Shown here: positions 1 to 7,741 of the stretch, piece after piece
Layout of the letters: each line of letters starts with the position of its first letter
How positions within the stretch are numbered: the stretch's first letter is position 1
Source: Mycobacteriales bacterium
Lineage (GTDB): Bacteria > Actinomycetota > Actinomycetes > Mycobacteriales > QHCE01
DNA: 35,910 nt
NCBI GenBank assembly: GCA_013362805.1
Contig: JABFVL010000070.1
Span: forward strand, 1 to 35,910
Reading direction: 5' to 3'
The notes under the pieces: model-generated
What the model saw: only the letters and a program-made list of their open reading frames with translations
What the model was told of the DNA's origin: nothing
The model's database searches: none
Position numbers and translations under genes: made by a program

Positions 1-105
1 GTTTCCGCGGTCGTGGTCAACCAGCTCGGTGTGAAGAACGCGCCTCCAAAGCCCATTCCGGTTGGGTACGGAGCCGCGCCTGGCTATCCCGTGCCCCTGG
101 GATAG
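1..105 (+). CDS. C-terminal 34 residues of a gene cut by the window edge
   Basis: Frame 1 is open from the first base to a TAG at 103-105 and encodes a tail rich in Pro, Gly and Val, ending in PVPLG. Codon use is normal for a GC-biased coding frame. A short Pro/Gly tail like this is common at the cytoplasmic end of actinobacterial membrane proteins, but nothing in 34 residues identifies the family. The gene start lies outside the window. Confidence 0.5.
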   Translation, partial: VSAVVVNQLGVKNAPPKPIPVGYGAAPGYPVPLG

Positions 106-237
106 CGATACGTCGCCGCAGCAAGCTCAACGAATTTTTATTTCGTATAGCCACCGCGCGTGTTTGGGTCAGTTATTGATCAATTTTCCCGAATCGCCGG
201 TGGCTGCAACTGACCTATAAGAGTGCCAAGGCGCCGT

Positions 238-822
238 TTATCTATGGTCGGGGAGCCGCGCTATGGCGCTGCTGGCGACCCGTACGGCGTCATCTATCCA
301 ATGCGGAATTGTGCCACCGATCATAGGTCGGATGAGGCCGATAGGCGACTCTCGGCATGCCAAAGCGACGATGTTTAGCCCGCGTGAGGTGACTTTCCCG
401 TATCGCGCCGTGGTGAGGCGGTTCAAAGTATTCACAACTGGCGCATTGAGGTTTTCCAACTCCGCGAGTAGTCCGGTGGGAGGGTTCGCCATCAGGTCGC
501 TATAGCGGTACATGGTCATCATGCGTGCGTCGAGTGGATGCTTGCGGCAGAAGCGAGGAATCAGGAGCGCTGTCTCGGTGATGGCCTCGACGGGATCTTC
601 GGCTTGAACCTGGCCGAGTTTTTGATGGAAGCGTTTGATTGAGCGAATCCATGCCGCTGCGAAGAGCGCTTCGCGGGAACGAAAACGGTGGTAGACCGAG
701 CCCGAGGGCGCGCCGAGCTGAGCAGTTACGTGAGCAACGGTTGCTGAGCGCCAATGTTCGTGAACGGCATTCATCGCCGCGTCAAGGATTTGATCACGGC
801 TGTAGGCGGCGGGCTTTGACAT
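238..822 (-). CDS. TetR/AcrR-family transcriptional regulator
   Basis: A protein of about 194 residues with an N-terminal TetR helix-turn-helix. The recognition helix region reads GAPSGSVYHRFRSREAL, followed by a helical ligand-binding region that I cannot assign to a subfamily. TetR proteins are dimeric repressors that leave DNA when a small ligand binds. The gene is divergent from the membrane protein at 888, and a CTAG-centred palindrome lies between them, so that neighbour and the regulator itself are the obvious targets. I prefer the ATG at 822 because it leaves the usual short tail before the first helix. An ATG at 840 is also possible, and neither has a good ribosome binding site, so the mRNA may be leaderless. 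Confidence 0.85.
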   Translation of the reverse strand: MSKPAAYSRDQILDAAMNAVHEHWRSATVAHVTAQLGAPSGSVYHRFRSREALFAAAWIRSIKRFHQKLGQVQAEDPVEAITETALLIPRFCRKHPLDARMMTMYRYSDLMANPPTGLLAELENLNAPVVNTLNRLTTARYGKVTSRGLNIVALACRESPIGLIRPMIGGTIPHWIDDAVRVASSAIARLPDHR

Positions 823-840
823 TCGGACATCATATGGCAT

Positions 841-865
841 TCTCTAGAGACAGGCATCTAGAGAC
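841..865. promoter_or_regulatory. Putative TetR operator between divergent genes
   Basis: The perfect 10-bp palindrome TCTCTAGAGA lies at 841-850. The 9-mer TCTAGAGAC occurs at 843-851 and again at 857-865, one site every 14 bp. The element touches the upstream start codon of the TetR gene and lies 23 bp before the start of the membrane gene. This is what an autoregulatory operator for a divergent pair looks like. Binding is inferred. Confidence 0.45.
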
Positions 866-887
866 GACTCTCCATAAGGTGGAAAGT

Positions 888-1850
888 ATGACATTCGACG
901 AACATCGTGGGCGCTTCCTCGCGTTCTGGATCGTAGTCTTCTCAGTGGTGCCATATGTGGCGCTCAAATGCGCCTGGTTGGCCGGTTCTCACATTGGCAT
1001 GCGCTCGGGCAGTGGCGTGGACGAAATGGGCACTCCACGATTCATTGTTGGGAACATCATCACCATCGGCTTAGATCTGTTGGCGATCCTGTTCGCAGTT
1101 GCTCTCATTCGGCCGTGGGGTCAGCGTGTCCCCGGGTGGTTCGTTTTTGTCCTTGCAGGCGGCGCCACCGGCTTACTCGCACCGATTCTTATCGGATTAC
1201 CCATCGGGAGCGTATTGCAGCTCGCAATTGAAGGTGACCTCGCTTCTGAAAAACAAGGGAACCTTCAGGGATGGGTGTTCGGTGTTGTTTATGGCGGTTT
1301 CGGCATCATGGCGCTTGCCCTGGCGTTATTACTGGCCCTCTATGCACGGGACCGATGGGGAGAACTCATCGCAGTCGGGCCGAAGCCGCCCACAAAGGCG
1401 TCGACGACAGTGTGCTGTGGAGCGGGCATGCTGGTGATGGGCATAGCTATGTTGTTCTGGGCAATTTTTGGGCCGGGAGACACTGGGCCGGTCGGCATGA
1501 GCTCGATTACGCAACGCACTGTTCTGTTTGTGATAGGACTCGCGGCTATCGGGGGCTTCTTCGCCCCATTCATTCGTCAGCGAACACCCGTTCAAGCTTC
1601 CGTAGGCGGGCTGGTCACCTGGATTGGTTGCGCAACGACCGCGCTTCAAGGCCCGGCTGGGTTGCTGCTCGCACACGATGGGCAGGTTAACCCGCTCGGA
1701 ATTCCTCTTGCGGCCGCTGGAACCCTGGGGGCCCTTGTCTACGGACTCTCGGTATTGCGAAGCACTAAATTGGCGGCCATCAGCAGAGGCTTATACGAGC
1801 CAGCCTCAAATAGAGGGGCAAATGTTGAGAGTCGTCACGGGGTCGAGTAG
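888..1850 (+). CDS. Polytopic membrane protein, likely target of the adjacent TetR
   Basis: A 320-residue integral membrane protein with about eight hydrophobic segments. The first spans roughly residues 11-33, the second 52-73, and the last ends near 292. A short charged cytoplasmic tail follows. The ATG at 888 is chosen because it has a good AAGGTGG ribosome binding site and matches where hydrophobic coding begins. The open frame extends further upstream, but that part is Arg-rich antisense of the TetR gene. I do not recognise the family and see no transporter motif. The divergent TetR gene and intervening palindrome suggest ligand-induced expression, as for small export or membrane-stress proteins. 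Confidence 0.75.
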   Translation: MTFDEHRGRFLAFWIVVFSVVPYVALKCAWLAGSHIGMRSGSGVDEMGTPRFIVGNIITIGLDLLAILFAVALIRPWGQRVPGWFVFVLAGGATGLLAPILIGLPIGSVLQLAIEGDLASEKQGNLQGWVFGVVYGGFGIMALALALLLALYARDRWGELIAVGPKPPTKASTTVCCGAGMLVMGIAMLFWAIFGPGDTGPVGMSSITQRTVLFVIGLAAIGGFFAPFIRQRTPVQASVGGLVTWIGCATTALQGPAGLLLAHDGQVNPLGIPLAAAGTLGALVYGLSVLRSTKLAAISRGLYEPASNRGANVESRHGVE

Positions 1851-2074
1851 GACAGTTTTCGTTTGTCGATGTCGCCTCAAACAATTCATCGTTGCGTATA
1901 CAACGAAGTGGTCATGAGAGCCACACAGCAATGTTTTGCCCTCAATGATGAAATCGATTCTCGTTATTCGGCTTTAACACGGCCGCGCACTGTGTGCCTT
2001 AAATGTGATCCTGCGTGGCGGGCAATCTGAATACAATTCAGAGGTTCCTAGTGGGTCTCTTAAGTGGGTGAAAC

Positions 2075-2665
2075 GTGCGTCGGTTATCTGGAATTGCAGC
2101 TCTGGCACTATTGAGCGCCGGCTTAGTTGGATTTGTGAATTATCCCGCCCAAGCAGCGGAGCAAGACTCCGGTTTATGTCACGCCGGATCGCATCAAAGT
2201 GAGGCGGTTTTGCGAGATTATCGGGAATTTACTCAGGATGTTGTCATCCCTGGCGCCGAGGTCAATGAAGTAACAGAGTTTCTAGGAGATTTTACGCGGC
2301 TTAGCGAGATCCATCCGTTGATAGTCAACGTGACTAAAAATAAGGAGACGGTGGATTCGGACGGTGGAATCGTTTCGCATTACACAATCACCGACAAGAT
2401 GGACGTCCTGGGGCTTCCGGTATATCTGACCTATACCAGTGAAGTGCGCCGCTGCGGCACTGGCGAATTGGGCACGCACGCATATCAAATGCCCGGTATC
2501 TCGTTGTGGAACTATTTCACGATCACTCCGGTGGTGGGCGGCATCAGAGTGACCGAGCAGGTGGATGTGGCCGCGCCCTACACGTTGATGGGCACTACCT
2601 ACGACCAGGGCAAAGCTGCTCATCGCACGATGCTCGACAACCTGAAAGCTAAATTCGAGAAGTAG
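2075..2665 (+). CDS. Exported SRPBCC (polyketide cyclase/START-like) protein
   Basis: A 196-residue protein starting at GTG. It has a Sec signal peptide at about residues 1-28 (RR start, hydrophobic core, AQA-AE cleavage site). The mature part looks like a single SRPBCC helix-grip domain, a fold that binds hydrophobic ligands. Conserved features include an early helix with FLGDFTRLSEIHP and a late long helix ending in LDNLKAKFEK. An in-frame TGA just upstream fixes the start. Export of an SRPBCC domain is less usual than cytoplasmic location. It stands alone with a weak hairpin after the stop. The ligand is unknown. Confidence 0.75.
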   Translation: MRRLSGIAALALLSAGLVGFVNYPAQAAEQDSGLCHAGSHQSEAVLRDYREFTQDVVIPGAEVNEVTEFLGDFTRLSEIHPLIVNVTKNKETVDSDGGIVSHYTITDKMDVLGLPVYLTYTSEVRRCGTGELGTHAYQMPGISLWNYFTITPVVGGIRVTEQVDVAAPYTLMGTTYDQGKAAHRTMLDNLKAKFEK

Positions 2666-2686
2666 TCGTCACATGGACAAGTGGGC

Positions 2687-2705
2687 TCGCGGGCTTCGTC
2701 CGCGA
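2687..2705 (+). terminator. Weak hairpin after the exported SRPBCC gene
   Basis: TCGCGG at 2687-2692 pairs with CCGCGA at 2700-2705 around a 7-nt loop, 22 bp after the stop codon. There is no T-tract, so termination is only suggested. Confidence 0.35.
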
Positions 2706-2774
2706 ACAATGTGTGTTGGCAGGCCGCATGTGATGAGGTGCGCACGATGTGGCGATCGTGTGTGTTTGGCTAGC

Positions 2775-3056
2775 TCAACTCGTTGTCCATGGTGATTTCT
2801 CCTCGATCACCGACAAGACTTCAAGATCGTCGGCGGGCACAATGAATGCGCTGTCCACTTCAAATCCGCTCCACCATGTGGAGCGGTCCACCTCTTCACC
2901 CGCACGGCCCCACTGAACTAGCTCTAGCTCTTCATCTTTCATGAATCGATGTGAGGTTCCCAGTGGTGTGCCCGTCTCGTAGGGCCGGGTGATGCGCACA
3001 TGGGCACGGGTGAACCAATCTTGCTCTGCTACATGAGACGACGAAGAGGTATTCAT
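2775..3056 (-). CDS. Small acidic hypothetical protein
   Basis: A 93-residue protein rich in Ser, Glu and Trp with no signal peptide or membrane segment. The ATG at 3056 has a good AGGAG ribosome binding site 8 bases upstream, which supports expression. It contains two Trp pairs or near-pairs and an acidic C-terminal half. I do not recognise a family. It is convergent with the exported SRPBCC gene and could share the hairpin near 2690. Confidence 0.6.
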   Translation of the reverse strand: MNTSSSSHVAEQDWFTRAHVRITRPYETGTPLGTSHRFMKDEELELVQWGRAGEEVDRSTWWSGFEVDSAFIVPADDLEVLSVIEEKSPWTTS

Positions 3057-3132
3057 TCTCGCTACTCCTAAATAAGTGTTCGGTACGGGAGCTCAGGCGT
3101 AAATGATGGTCGCCGTCGGGCGCCGCGATTGA

Positions 3133-3360
3133 TCATCGGCATTGTGAGGTTGAAGTGTTTTTGCGGCAATGGCGTGTTTTGTCGCTGACCTCATGCTCTC
3201 GATTATGCGCAGCAAGCCGCGCATCCTTGGCTAAGGCTTGCGCGATCCGAAGAAAAGTTTGTTCAGATAATCGTGTTTCATGCGCGATGACGTCCACACC
3301 TCGAAAATTCGGTGAAGTCATGTCGTTTACCGAATAGCTGAGATGAGCTGGGTGAGCCAT
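3133..3360 (-). CDS. Possible small hypothetical protein
   Basis: A 75-residue open frame, with a helical central part (LSEQTFLRIAQALAKDARLAA) and a Cys/Arg-rich tail. No ribosome binding site precedes the ATG at 3360. It lies upstream of, and in the same direction as, the gene at 2775-3056, from which it is separated by 76 bp. The frame reads more naturally than the overlapping plus-strand one, but coding is not certain. Confidence 0.35.
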   Translation of the reverse strand: MAHPAHLSYSVNDMTSPNFRGVDVIAHETRLSEQTFLRIAQALAKDARLAAHNREHEVSDKTRHCRKNTSTSQCR

Positions 3361-3435
3361 GTTAAATTATTTTGCGAATCGCGGATTGCCTTGTTTTGGT
3401 CAGTCCCCGTGTTTCGTTAAGAAAGGCACCCTCGA

Positions 3436-3927
3436 ATGAAGCTGCGAAGACTCGTCGTCTCTTTGTTGGCTATTGCCGCGACAACCATCGGCGCGGTGCT
3501 GATCAGCGCCGCACCAGCTCAGGCCGCTCTTTCCTATGCGCAGAGCAAATCGGTTGCCGCCAATGCCTGTGGACCTGGCTATTATGCGCAGTACTATCAC
3601 ACTATTTCCGGTGGCGGCGTCAACATCAGTCGCGTTTTCCTTCTTTACAATTCCACGGCAAAGAAGAACTGCACGGTGAATGTAAACCTGCTCACCCCGT
3701 CAACTCGCTACTTGGCCGTCTATATCCAAAAAACCGGCGATACCGAGTGGACCTACGACCGTGATTACTACAGTTCTTACGCCGGTCCGCTCAAAATATC
3801 GGCGCCCGGAACCGCATGTGTGCGGCTTTCCTACTTTGCCACCTACGGGGGACACACGTATGGAGACCAAGCGTCCGGGTGGATGACAGGTTCGTGCGGC
3901 GGAGCCGAGGGCTGGCACGCGGCCTAG
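3436..3927 (+). CDS. Exported protein resembling spore-associated protein A
   Basis: A 163-residue protein with a clear Sec signal peptide (residues about 1-30, cleavage after AQA) and a mature part with four cysteines, probably two disulfides. The pattern CGPGY, then a beta-strand, KKNCTVNVNL, SYAGPL and CVRLS resembles the actinomycete spore-associated protein A family. Those are small secreted beta-rich proteins of unclear function. A purine-rich AAGAAAGG lies about 10 bases before the ATG. It is a single gene convergent with the response regulator at 3950. The family match is from memory of the pattern, not a search. Confidence 0.75.
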   Translation: MKLRRLVVSLLAIAATTIGAVLISAAPAQAALSYAQSKSVAANACGPGYYAQYYHTISGGGVNISRVFLLYNSTAKKNCTVNVNLLTPSTRYLAVYIQKTGDTEWTYDRDYYSSYAGPLKISAPGTACVRLSYFATYGGHTYGDQASGWMTGSCGGAEGWHAA

Positions 3928-3949
3928 CCGCTCTGCCTCGCCGATTCGC

Positions 3950-4600
3950 TCACGGAGCGGGGTGGGCTACACCCCGCTCCCATGCCCACGCCGCGATCGC
4001 TACTCGATTGTTGACGCCGAGTTTGGCTTGGATATTGGCAACATGGGTTTTGGCGGTGCCAGCTGAAATGAAGAGCGCCGAACCAATCTCCGCATTGGTG
4101 AAACCTTTGGCGACAAGTCGGACGATCTCCTGTTCCCGATCGGTCAGAGGAATCGGCGCTCTTGCCGGAGTTGGAACCGATAGTTGCCGCAACAGCCGCA
4201 CCGTGACCTGCGGGCTGATTAACATGTCACCAGCCATCGCGGCTCGTACGCCCTCGATGAGCAAGGTCGGACCCGACCGCTTTAGAAGAAAACCGCAGGC
4301 GCCATTGCTCAGGGCCGCGTGGACGTATTCGTCGATTTCGAAGGTCGTGACCACAATAACGCGCAACGGATTGGTTACCTCTGGACCGGCAAGTTCACGG
4401 GTCAGCTCCAAGCCATTGAGCTTGGGCATTCGGATATCGGCCAGCACCACATCCGGGCGGTGTTGATGAACTAGCGCGAGGGCTTGCGCGCCATCGGTAG
4501 CTTCGGCGATGACGCTCATATCAGGCTGCGAGTCGAGGATCAGGCGAAAGCCGCTGCGCACGTCGGCTTGATCATCGGCGATCAAAATGCGAATAGTCAT
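3950..4600 (-). CDS. NarL/LuxR-type response regulator
   Basis: A 216-residue two-domain regulator. The receiver domain (about 1-120) has the acidic pair D9-D10, phosphoacceptor D55 in VVLADIRMPK, a conserved Thr-Thr in VVTTF and Lys in FLLKRSGP. The C-terminal LuxR helix-turn-helix begins at LTDREQEIVRLVAKGFTNAE and ends with KTHVANIQAKLGV. Start at ATG 4600 is set by an ATGA overlap with the kinase stop codon; an upstream in-frame start would lie inside the kinase gene. It is therefore translationally coupled to its kinase. Targets are unknown, but the divergent membrane gene at 5764 is the natural candidate. Confidence 0.95.
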   Translation of the reverse strand: MTIRILIADDQADVRSGFRLILDSQPDMSVIAEATDGAQALALVHQHRPDVVLADIRMPKLNGLELTRELAGPEVTNPLRVIVVTTFEIDEYVHAALSNGACGFLLKRSGPTLLIEGVRAAMAGDMLISPQVTVRLLRQLSVPTPARAPIPLTDREQEIVRLVAKGFTNAEIGSALFISAGTAKTHVANIQAKLGVNNRVAIAAWAWERGVAHPAP

Positions 4601-5682
4601 GTTGCTCCGATTAATGTCACCGGGAAGACAGCGAGGACCTGCCAACAGCCCTCGCGCTCGCCGGCCTCGAATGATCCCCCAAATGCGAAAACCCGTTCGG
4701 CGAGTGCCAACAATCCGCTGCCACCCTGTTCCCGACCTCCGAACCTGGAAACTCCAGCGGTTTGGACGTCATTGATGATACTGAGCTGCACAGCCGCTCC
4801 TTCGGGCCTATTAACAGTGCCGAGGGTGACCGTGACCTGAACTGCCTCGGGTGCATGACGGCGCACGTTGGTCAGCGCCTCAACAACGACCCGATACACA
4901 GTGGCCGCTGTTTCTCGGGAAAGTGCTTGCTCCGCATCCGGGGCAATATTGGCCCGTGCAGCGGTGCCATCTGCTCTTGTGAACCTGGTGACGAGATCTT
5001 CGAGCCGCTCCGGCGCCGCCGGGTCACTTGCGCCCAACATGTGCACGGCGCGGTCAATGGCGGAGAGCGCCGCGAGCCCCGCCCGTTCGATCCGCTCCAA
5101 TGCCACAACGGCCGCGCCCGGGTCGTTGTGGGCTACGAATCGGGCCGCCTGCGCCTGCACCACAATTCCACTGATGTCATGCGCGACGAAATCATGCAGA
5201 TCACGGGACAGCTCCAGCCGCTGTGTTTCGCGTGCCTGCGCTACCGCAAACAGTCGGCGGTGTTCCATCCAGCGCGGATAACCGCCGATCAATGCGGCAC
5301 CTAAGGCAGGCACGGCCCAAAACGCCGCGGCGCCCACATGTTCCAGGAGCGAACTGTCCGACATGAACGGCACTGGCCATAGGGCAATGGTGAAGCCAGC
5401 GAGCGGGGCGCCAATGTTGAGATGGCGCTGCGGCGCCCACCGAAACGCGCCCGCCAGCAACGTCAATAAGACCAAAACCATCAGCAGCGTTACGGAGGCT
5501 ACCTCGGGCCGTGAGGCCGTTCCGAAGCCGAAGGCAACCGCGAGGGTGAGGACGCTAAAGACGGCCGTGGTTGAACCAGTCCGGCCGGTAGCGAGTCGTT
5601 TCACTTTGTTGGGCACTGTCACCTTGTGAAGTTTAAGCGTGCTAGCTGGGTGTTTGCCTCTGCCGAACGGCATAGCCGCCAC
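4597..5682 (-). CDS. HisKA_3-type sensor histidine kinase
   Basis: A 361-residue membrane sensor. The N-terminal part has four or five hydrophobic segments (about residues 38-130) with almost no extracellular domain, typical of intramembrane-sensing kinases. The dimerisation/phosphorylation helix carries the H box in LSRDLHDFVAHDISG. The ATPase domain has an N box (EALTNVRRHAP) and a G box (GGSGLLALAERV). The GTG at 5682 is preceded by GGGAGG with 8-base spacing. It overlaps the response regulator by 4 bases and is divergent from the membrane gene at 5764, with an 81-bp shared promoter region. Confidence 0.93.
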   Translation of the reverse strand: MAAMPFGRGKHPASTLKLHKVTVPNKVKRLATGRTGSTTAVFSVLTLAVAFGFGTASRPEVASVTLLMVLVLLTLLAGAFRWAPQRHLNIGAPLAGFTIALWPVPFMSDSSLLEHVGAAAFWAVPALGAALIGGYPRWMEHRRLFAVAQARETQRLELSRDLHDFVAHDISGIVVQAQAARFVAHNDPGAAVVALERIERAGLAALSAIDRAVHMLGASDPAAPERLEDLVTRFTRADGTAARANIAPDAEQALSRETAATVYRVVVEALTNVRRHAPEAVQVTVTLGTVNRPEGAAVQLSIINDVQTAGVSRFGGREQGGSGLLALAERVFAFGGSFEAGEREGCWQVLAVFPVTLIGAT

Positions 5683-5763
5683 GGCGAAGACCTCCCGATC
5701 GGCAGATAGCTACCAGCGTTCTGGCACCACAGGATGAACGCAGTGACTAACTGAGGAGGAAAC

Positions 5764-6363
5764 ATGGCGAACACGATCGCGATTCACCGAGCTACTATCG
5801 CCGCCCCACGCACGGTGTCGGCACCGCGATGGGCGATATGGGCAGCCACAGCCGCTGCGCTTGCCCCACTTCCCAGCGGATTATGGCGAATCGCTGGTGC
5901 GTGCGGTGTCCCACTTGGGTTCAGCGACGACGTACTCGGCGACTTGAGTTTGGGGAGCCGTGAATCGCTCTACATGATCGCGCTGTCCGTTTTTGCCGAA
6001 GCTCTCGGTTTTCTGGCGCTAGGGCTAGTCCGGAATTGGGGCGAGCTGTTCCCGCGTTGGATTCCTGTCGCTGGCGGGCGGCGGGTGCCGATTTCCGCTG
6101 CGGTGGTTCCCGCCGCGTTGGGGGCGCTGGTGCTGACCATGTTGGGGGTCTTCGGCATATTCGGCTGGAATAACGCGGACAACATGGGACACCCTGACGC
6201 GCCTAATGGGGTGGCGTATTGGGTGATGACATTGTGCTACAGCCCATTGGTGCTATGGGGGCCGATGCTCGCGATCGCGACAATTGGTTATTACGCGCGG
6301 CGGACGCGCACGACAGTAAAAGCAGGCAGGCATCAAGCCCGGGTAGATGGCACGTCCATCTAG
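5764..6363 (+). CDS. Four-TM membrane protein divergent from the two-component operon
   Basis: A 199-residue membrane protein with an excellent ribosome binding site (GAGGAGGAAAC) before ATG 5764. About four hydrophobic helices lie between residues 25 and 180, followed by a basic cytoplasmic tail. No transport motif is visible. Its position opposite the kinase/regulator pair suggests it is either their output or a sensory accessory. An 11-bp inverted repeat follows the stop at 6407-6443. Confidence 0.75.
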   Translation: MANTIAIHRATIAAPRTVSAPRWAIWAATAAALAPLPSGLWRIAGACGVPLGFSDDVLGDLSLGSRESLYMIALSVFAEALGFLALGLVRNWGELFPRWIPVAGGRRVPISAAVVPAALGALVLTMLGVFGIFGWNNADNMGHPDAPNGVAYWVMTLCYSPLVLWGPMLAIATIGYYARRTRTTVKAGRHQARVDGTSI

Positions 6364-6406
6364 CTTCGCTCATCGAATTTCTCAGCGAGAACGGAGACGT
6401 GTCGGG

Positions 6407-6443
6407 GTCGGCTATGTCCGGGTAGGAGTTGAACATAGCCGAC
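6407..6443. promoter_or_regulatory. 11-bp perfect inverted repeat (operator or attenuator)
   Basis: GTCGGCTATGT (6407-6417) and ACATAGCCGAC (6433-6443) are perfect reverse complements around a 15-nt spacer. It starts 44 bp after one gene and lies 114 bp before the next. No T-tract follows, so it could equally be a terminator of the upstream gene or a protein-binding site for the reductase gene downstream. Confidence 0.4.
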
Positions 6444-6556
6444 ATATCAAAGGGGTTCGGGTAGCCTGCGAATCGAAAATTCTTCTGAGACGATTTGTGT
6501 CGCCGTCCGGCCGCGTCACTCTACGCTTGCTGATCCGACGAGAAAGGATTGCGATC

Positions 6557-7174
6557 ATGAAACTGACGACCACGACAATGGTCACTGTGGACGGGGTGAT
6601 GCAGGGGCTCGGGGCGCCAGATGAGGATCGCCGCGGTGGGTTCGAGCGCGGTGGATGGGTCGCCCCCGTTTTCGACGACGAGTCGATGACATTTCTGAGC
6701 CACATTTACGGGCGTGCTGACGCCTTCCTGTTTGGCCGACACACCTACGAGATTTTCGCGGGCTCGTGGGGAACAATGGCCGATCCGGGCGGGCACCCGA
6801 TATGGACCGCGTTGAACACGCAACCCAAGTACGTAGCCTCAAACACCCTGACCGCACCGCGCTGGGCGAACACAACTGTCCTGTCCGGCGATGTCGCCAC
6901 CACGATTGAAGAGCTAAAAGTCGAGCGAACTGGTGAGTTGCAAGTGCACGGCAGTGGCGATCTGATCCGTTGGCTGCTGGCCCAGCAGCTTGTCGATGAG
7001 ATCACCTTGATTACGGTTCCAGTGATTCTCGGTCAGGGGACTCGGCTATTTCCCGAGAACGGACCGGACATCGCGCTGAATCTTCTCGAGTCTCGTACCA
7101 CCCCGAATGGGGTGGTGATCCAGGTGTACCGTCCCAGTGGACATCCAAAGTATGCCGTCGCGACTGCCGACTGA
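6557..7174 (+). CDS. RibD C-terminal/dihydrofolate-reductase-fold protein
   Basis: A 205-residue protein of the RibD_C superfamily, close in pattern to the stand-alone YwjB/YyaP type rather than riboflavin-pathway RibD. Visible features are the first strand with TMVTVDGVMQG, LFGRHTYEIFAGSW (nucleotide-binding helix), KYVASNTL, VHGSGDLIRWLL (glycine motif for NADPH) and ITVPVILGQGTRLF. Such proteins are presumed NAD(P)H-dependent reductases with unknown substrates. Start at ATG 6557 has AGGA 10 bases upstream; earlier in-frame starts have no support. The next gene, a cytidine-deaminase-fold enzyme, follows 72 bp later on the same strand. Confidence 0.9.
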   Translation: MKLTTTTMVTVDGVMQGLGAPDEDRRGGFERGGWVAPVFDDESMTFLSHIYGRADAFLFGRHTYEIFAGSWGTMADPGGHPIWTALNTQPKYVASNTLTAPRWANTTVLSGDVATTIEELKVERTGELQVHGSGDLIRWLLAQQLVDEITLITVPVILGQGTRLFPENGPDIALNLLESRTTPNGVVIQVYRPSGHPKYAVATAD

Positions 7175-7246
7175 TGCGATATTCGTTTGCGCTTTTATCG
7201 CCGCTTGGGTCAACGTGGCCAGACACCGAAAACGAAAGCAGACAAG

Positions 7247-7660
7247 ATGACCACGCTGCCCCAACACATCGACAAGGAACTCATCGAGGCCGCGTCCTCG
7301 ATCGCCCGTATTCACTGCCGAGATGACGATCACACGGTGGCGGCGGCGGCCCGAACCCGAGACGGTCGGATCATTACGGCCGTGAATGTCTATCACTTCA
7401 CCGGTGGTCCATGCGCGGAGCTGGTCCTCATTGGCACCGGTGCCGCGCAGGGTATCTACGAGCTGGACACGATCGTCGCTGTGGGTGATAGCGATCGGGG
7501 CGTTATTCCTCCGTGTGGCCGGTGCCGGCAAGTGCTGCTTGACTACTTCCCAGAGCTAAAGGTAGTTGTAGGTTCAGGGAGCCAACTCCGCACCGTTGAA
7601 ATTGGTGATTTGCTGCCCGAAAGCTACGTCTGGGCAGATCATCAGCCCGATGTTGAGTAA
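7247..7660 (+). CDS. Blasticidin-S deaminase-like cytidine deaminase family enzyme
   Basis: A 137-residue zinc deaminase. Zinc ligands are C56, C90 and C93 and the catalytic proton shuttle is E58, in GGPCAELV and PPCGRCRQVLLD. Agreement with fungal blasticidin-S deaminase (BSD, 130 residues) is striking: NVYHFTGGPCAELV, RG-x-x-x-PCGRCRQVLLD and a C-terminal LLP-x-x-YVW occur at the same spacing, offset by two residues. Ordinary bacterial cytidine deaminases have CAER and lack the YVW tail. BSD hydrolytically deaminates the cytosine of blasticidin S. A resistance or nucleoside-salvage role is inferred. The ATG at 7247 is preferred because homology starts there. A strong terminator follows at 7699. 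Confidence 0.9.
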   Translation: MTTLPQHIDKELIEAASSIARIHCRDDDHTVAAAARTRDGRIITAVNVYHFTGGPCAELVLIGTGAAQGIYELDTIVAVGDSDRGVIPPCGRCRQVLLDYFPELKVVVGSGSQLRTVEIGDLLPESYVWADHQPDVE

Positions 7661-7698
7661 TCCGCTTGAATCGCCTGATATCTCTACCAAGCGTGTTC

Positions 7699-7728
7699 GC
7701 GTCCCGCTCGTCGACCTGAGCGGGACGC
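7699..7728. terminator. Strong bidirectional terminator between convergent genes
   Basis: GCGTCCCGCTC (7699-7709) pairs perfectly with GAGCGGGACGC (7718-7728) around an 8-nt loop. It lies 38 bp after the deaminase stop and 13 bp from the stop of the opposing membrane gene, so it can serve both. Confidence 0.75.
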
Positions 7729-7741
7729 AAGGGGAGAGTCG

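Noticed and set aside
639..887. N-terminal extension of the membrane protein at 888
   Set aside because: It is Arg-rich antisense of the TetR gene with no ribosome binding site, whereas ATG 888 has a good one.
1890..1905. Inverted repeat CGTTG..CAACG after the membrane gene
   Set aside because: Arms of only five to six bases; too weak to call a terminator or operator.
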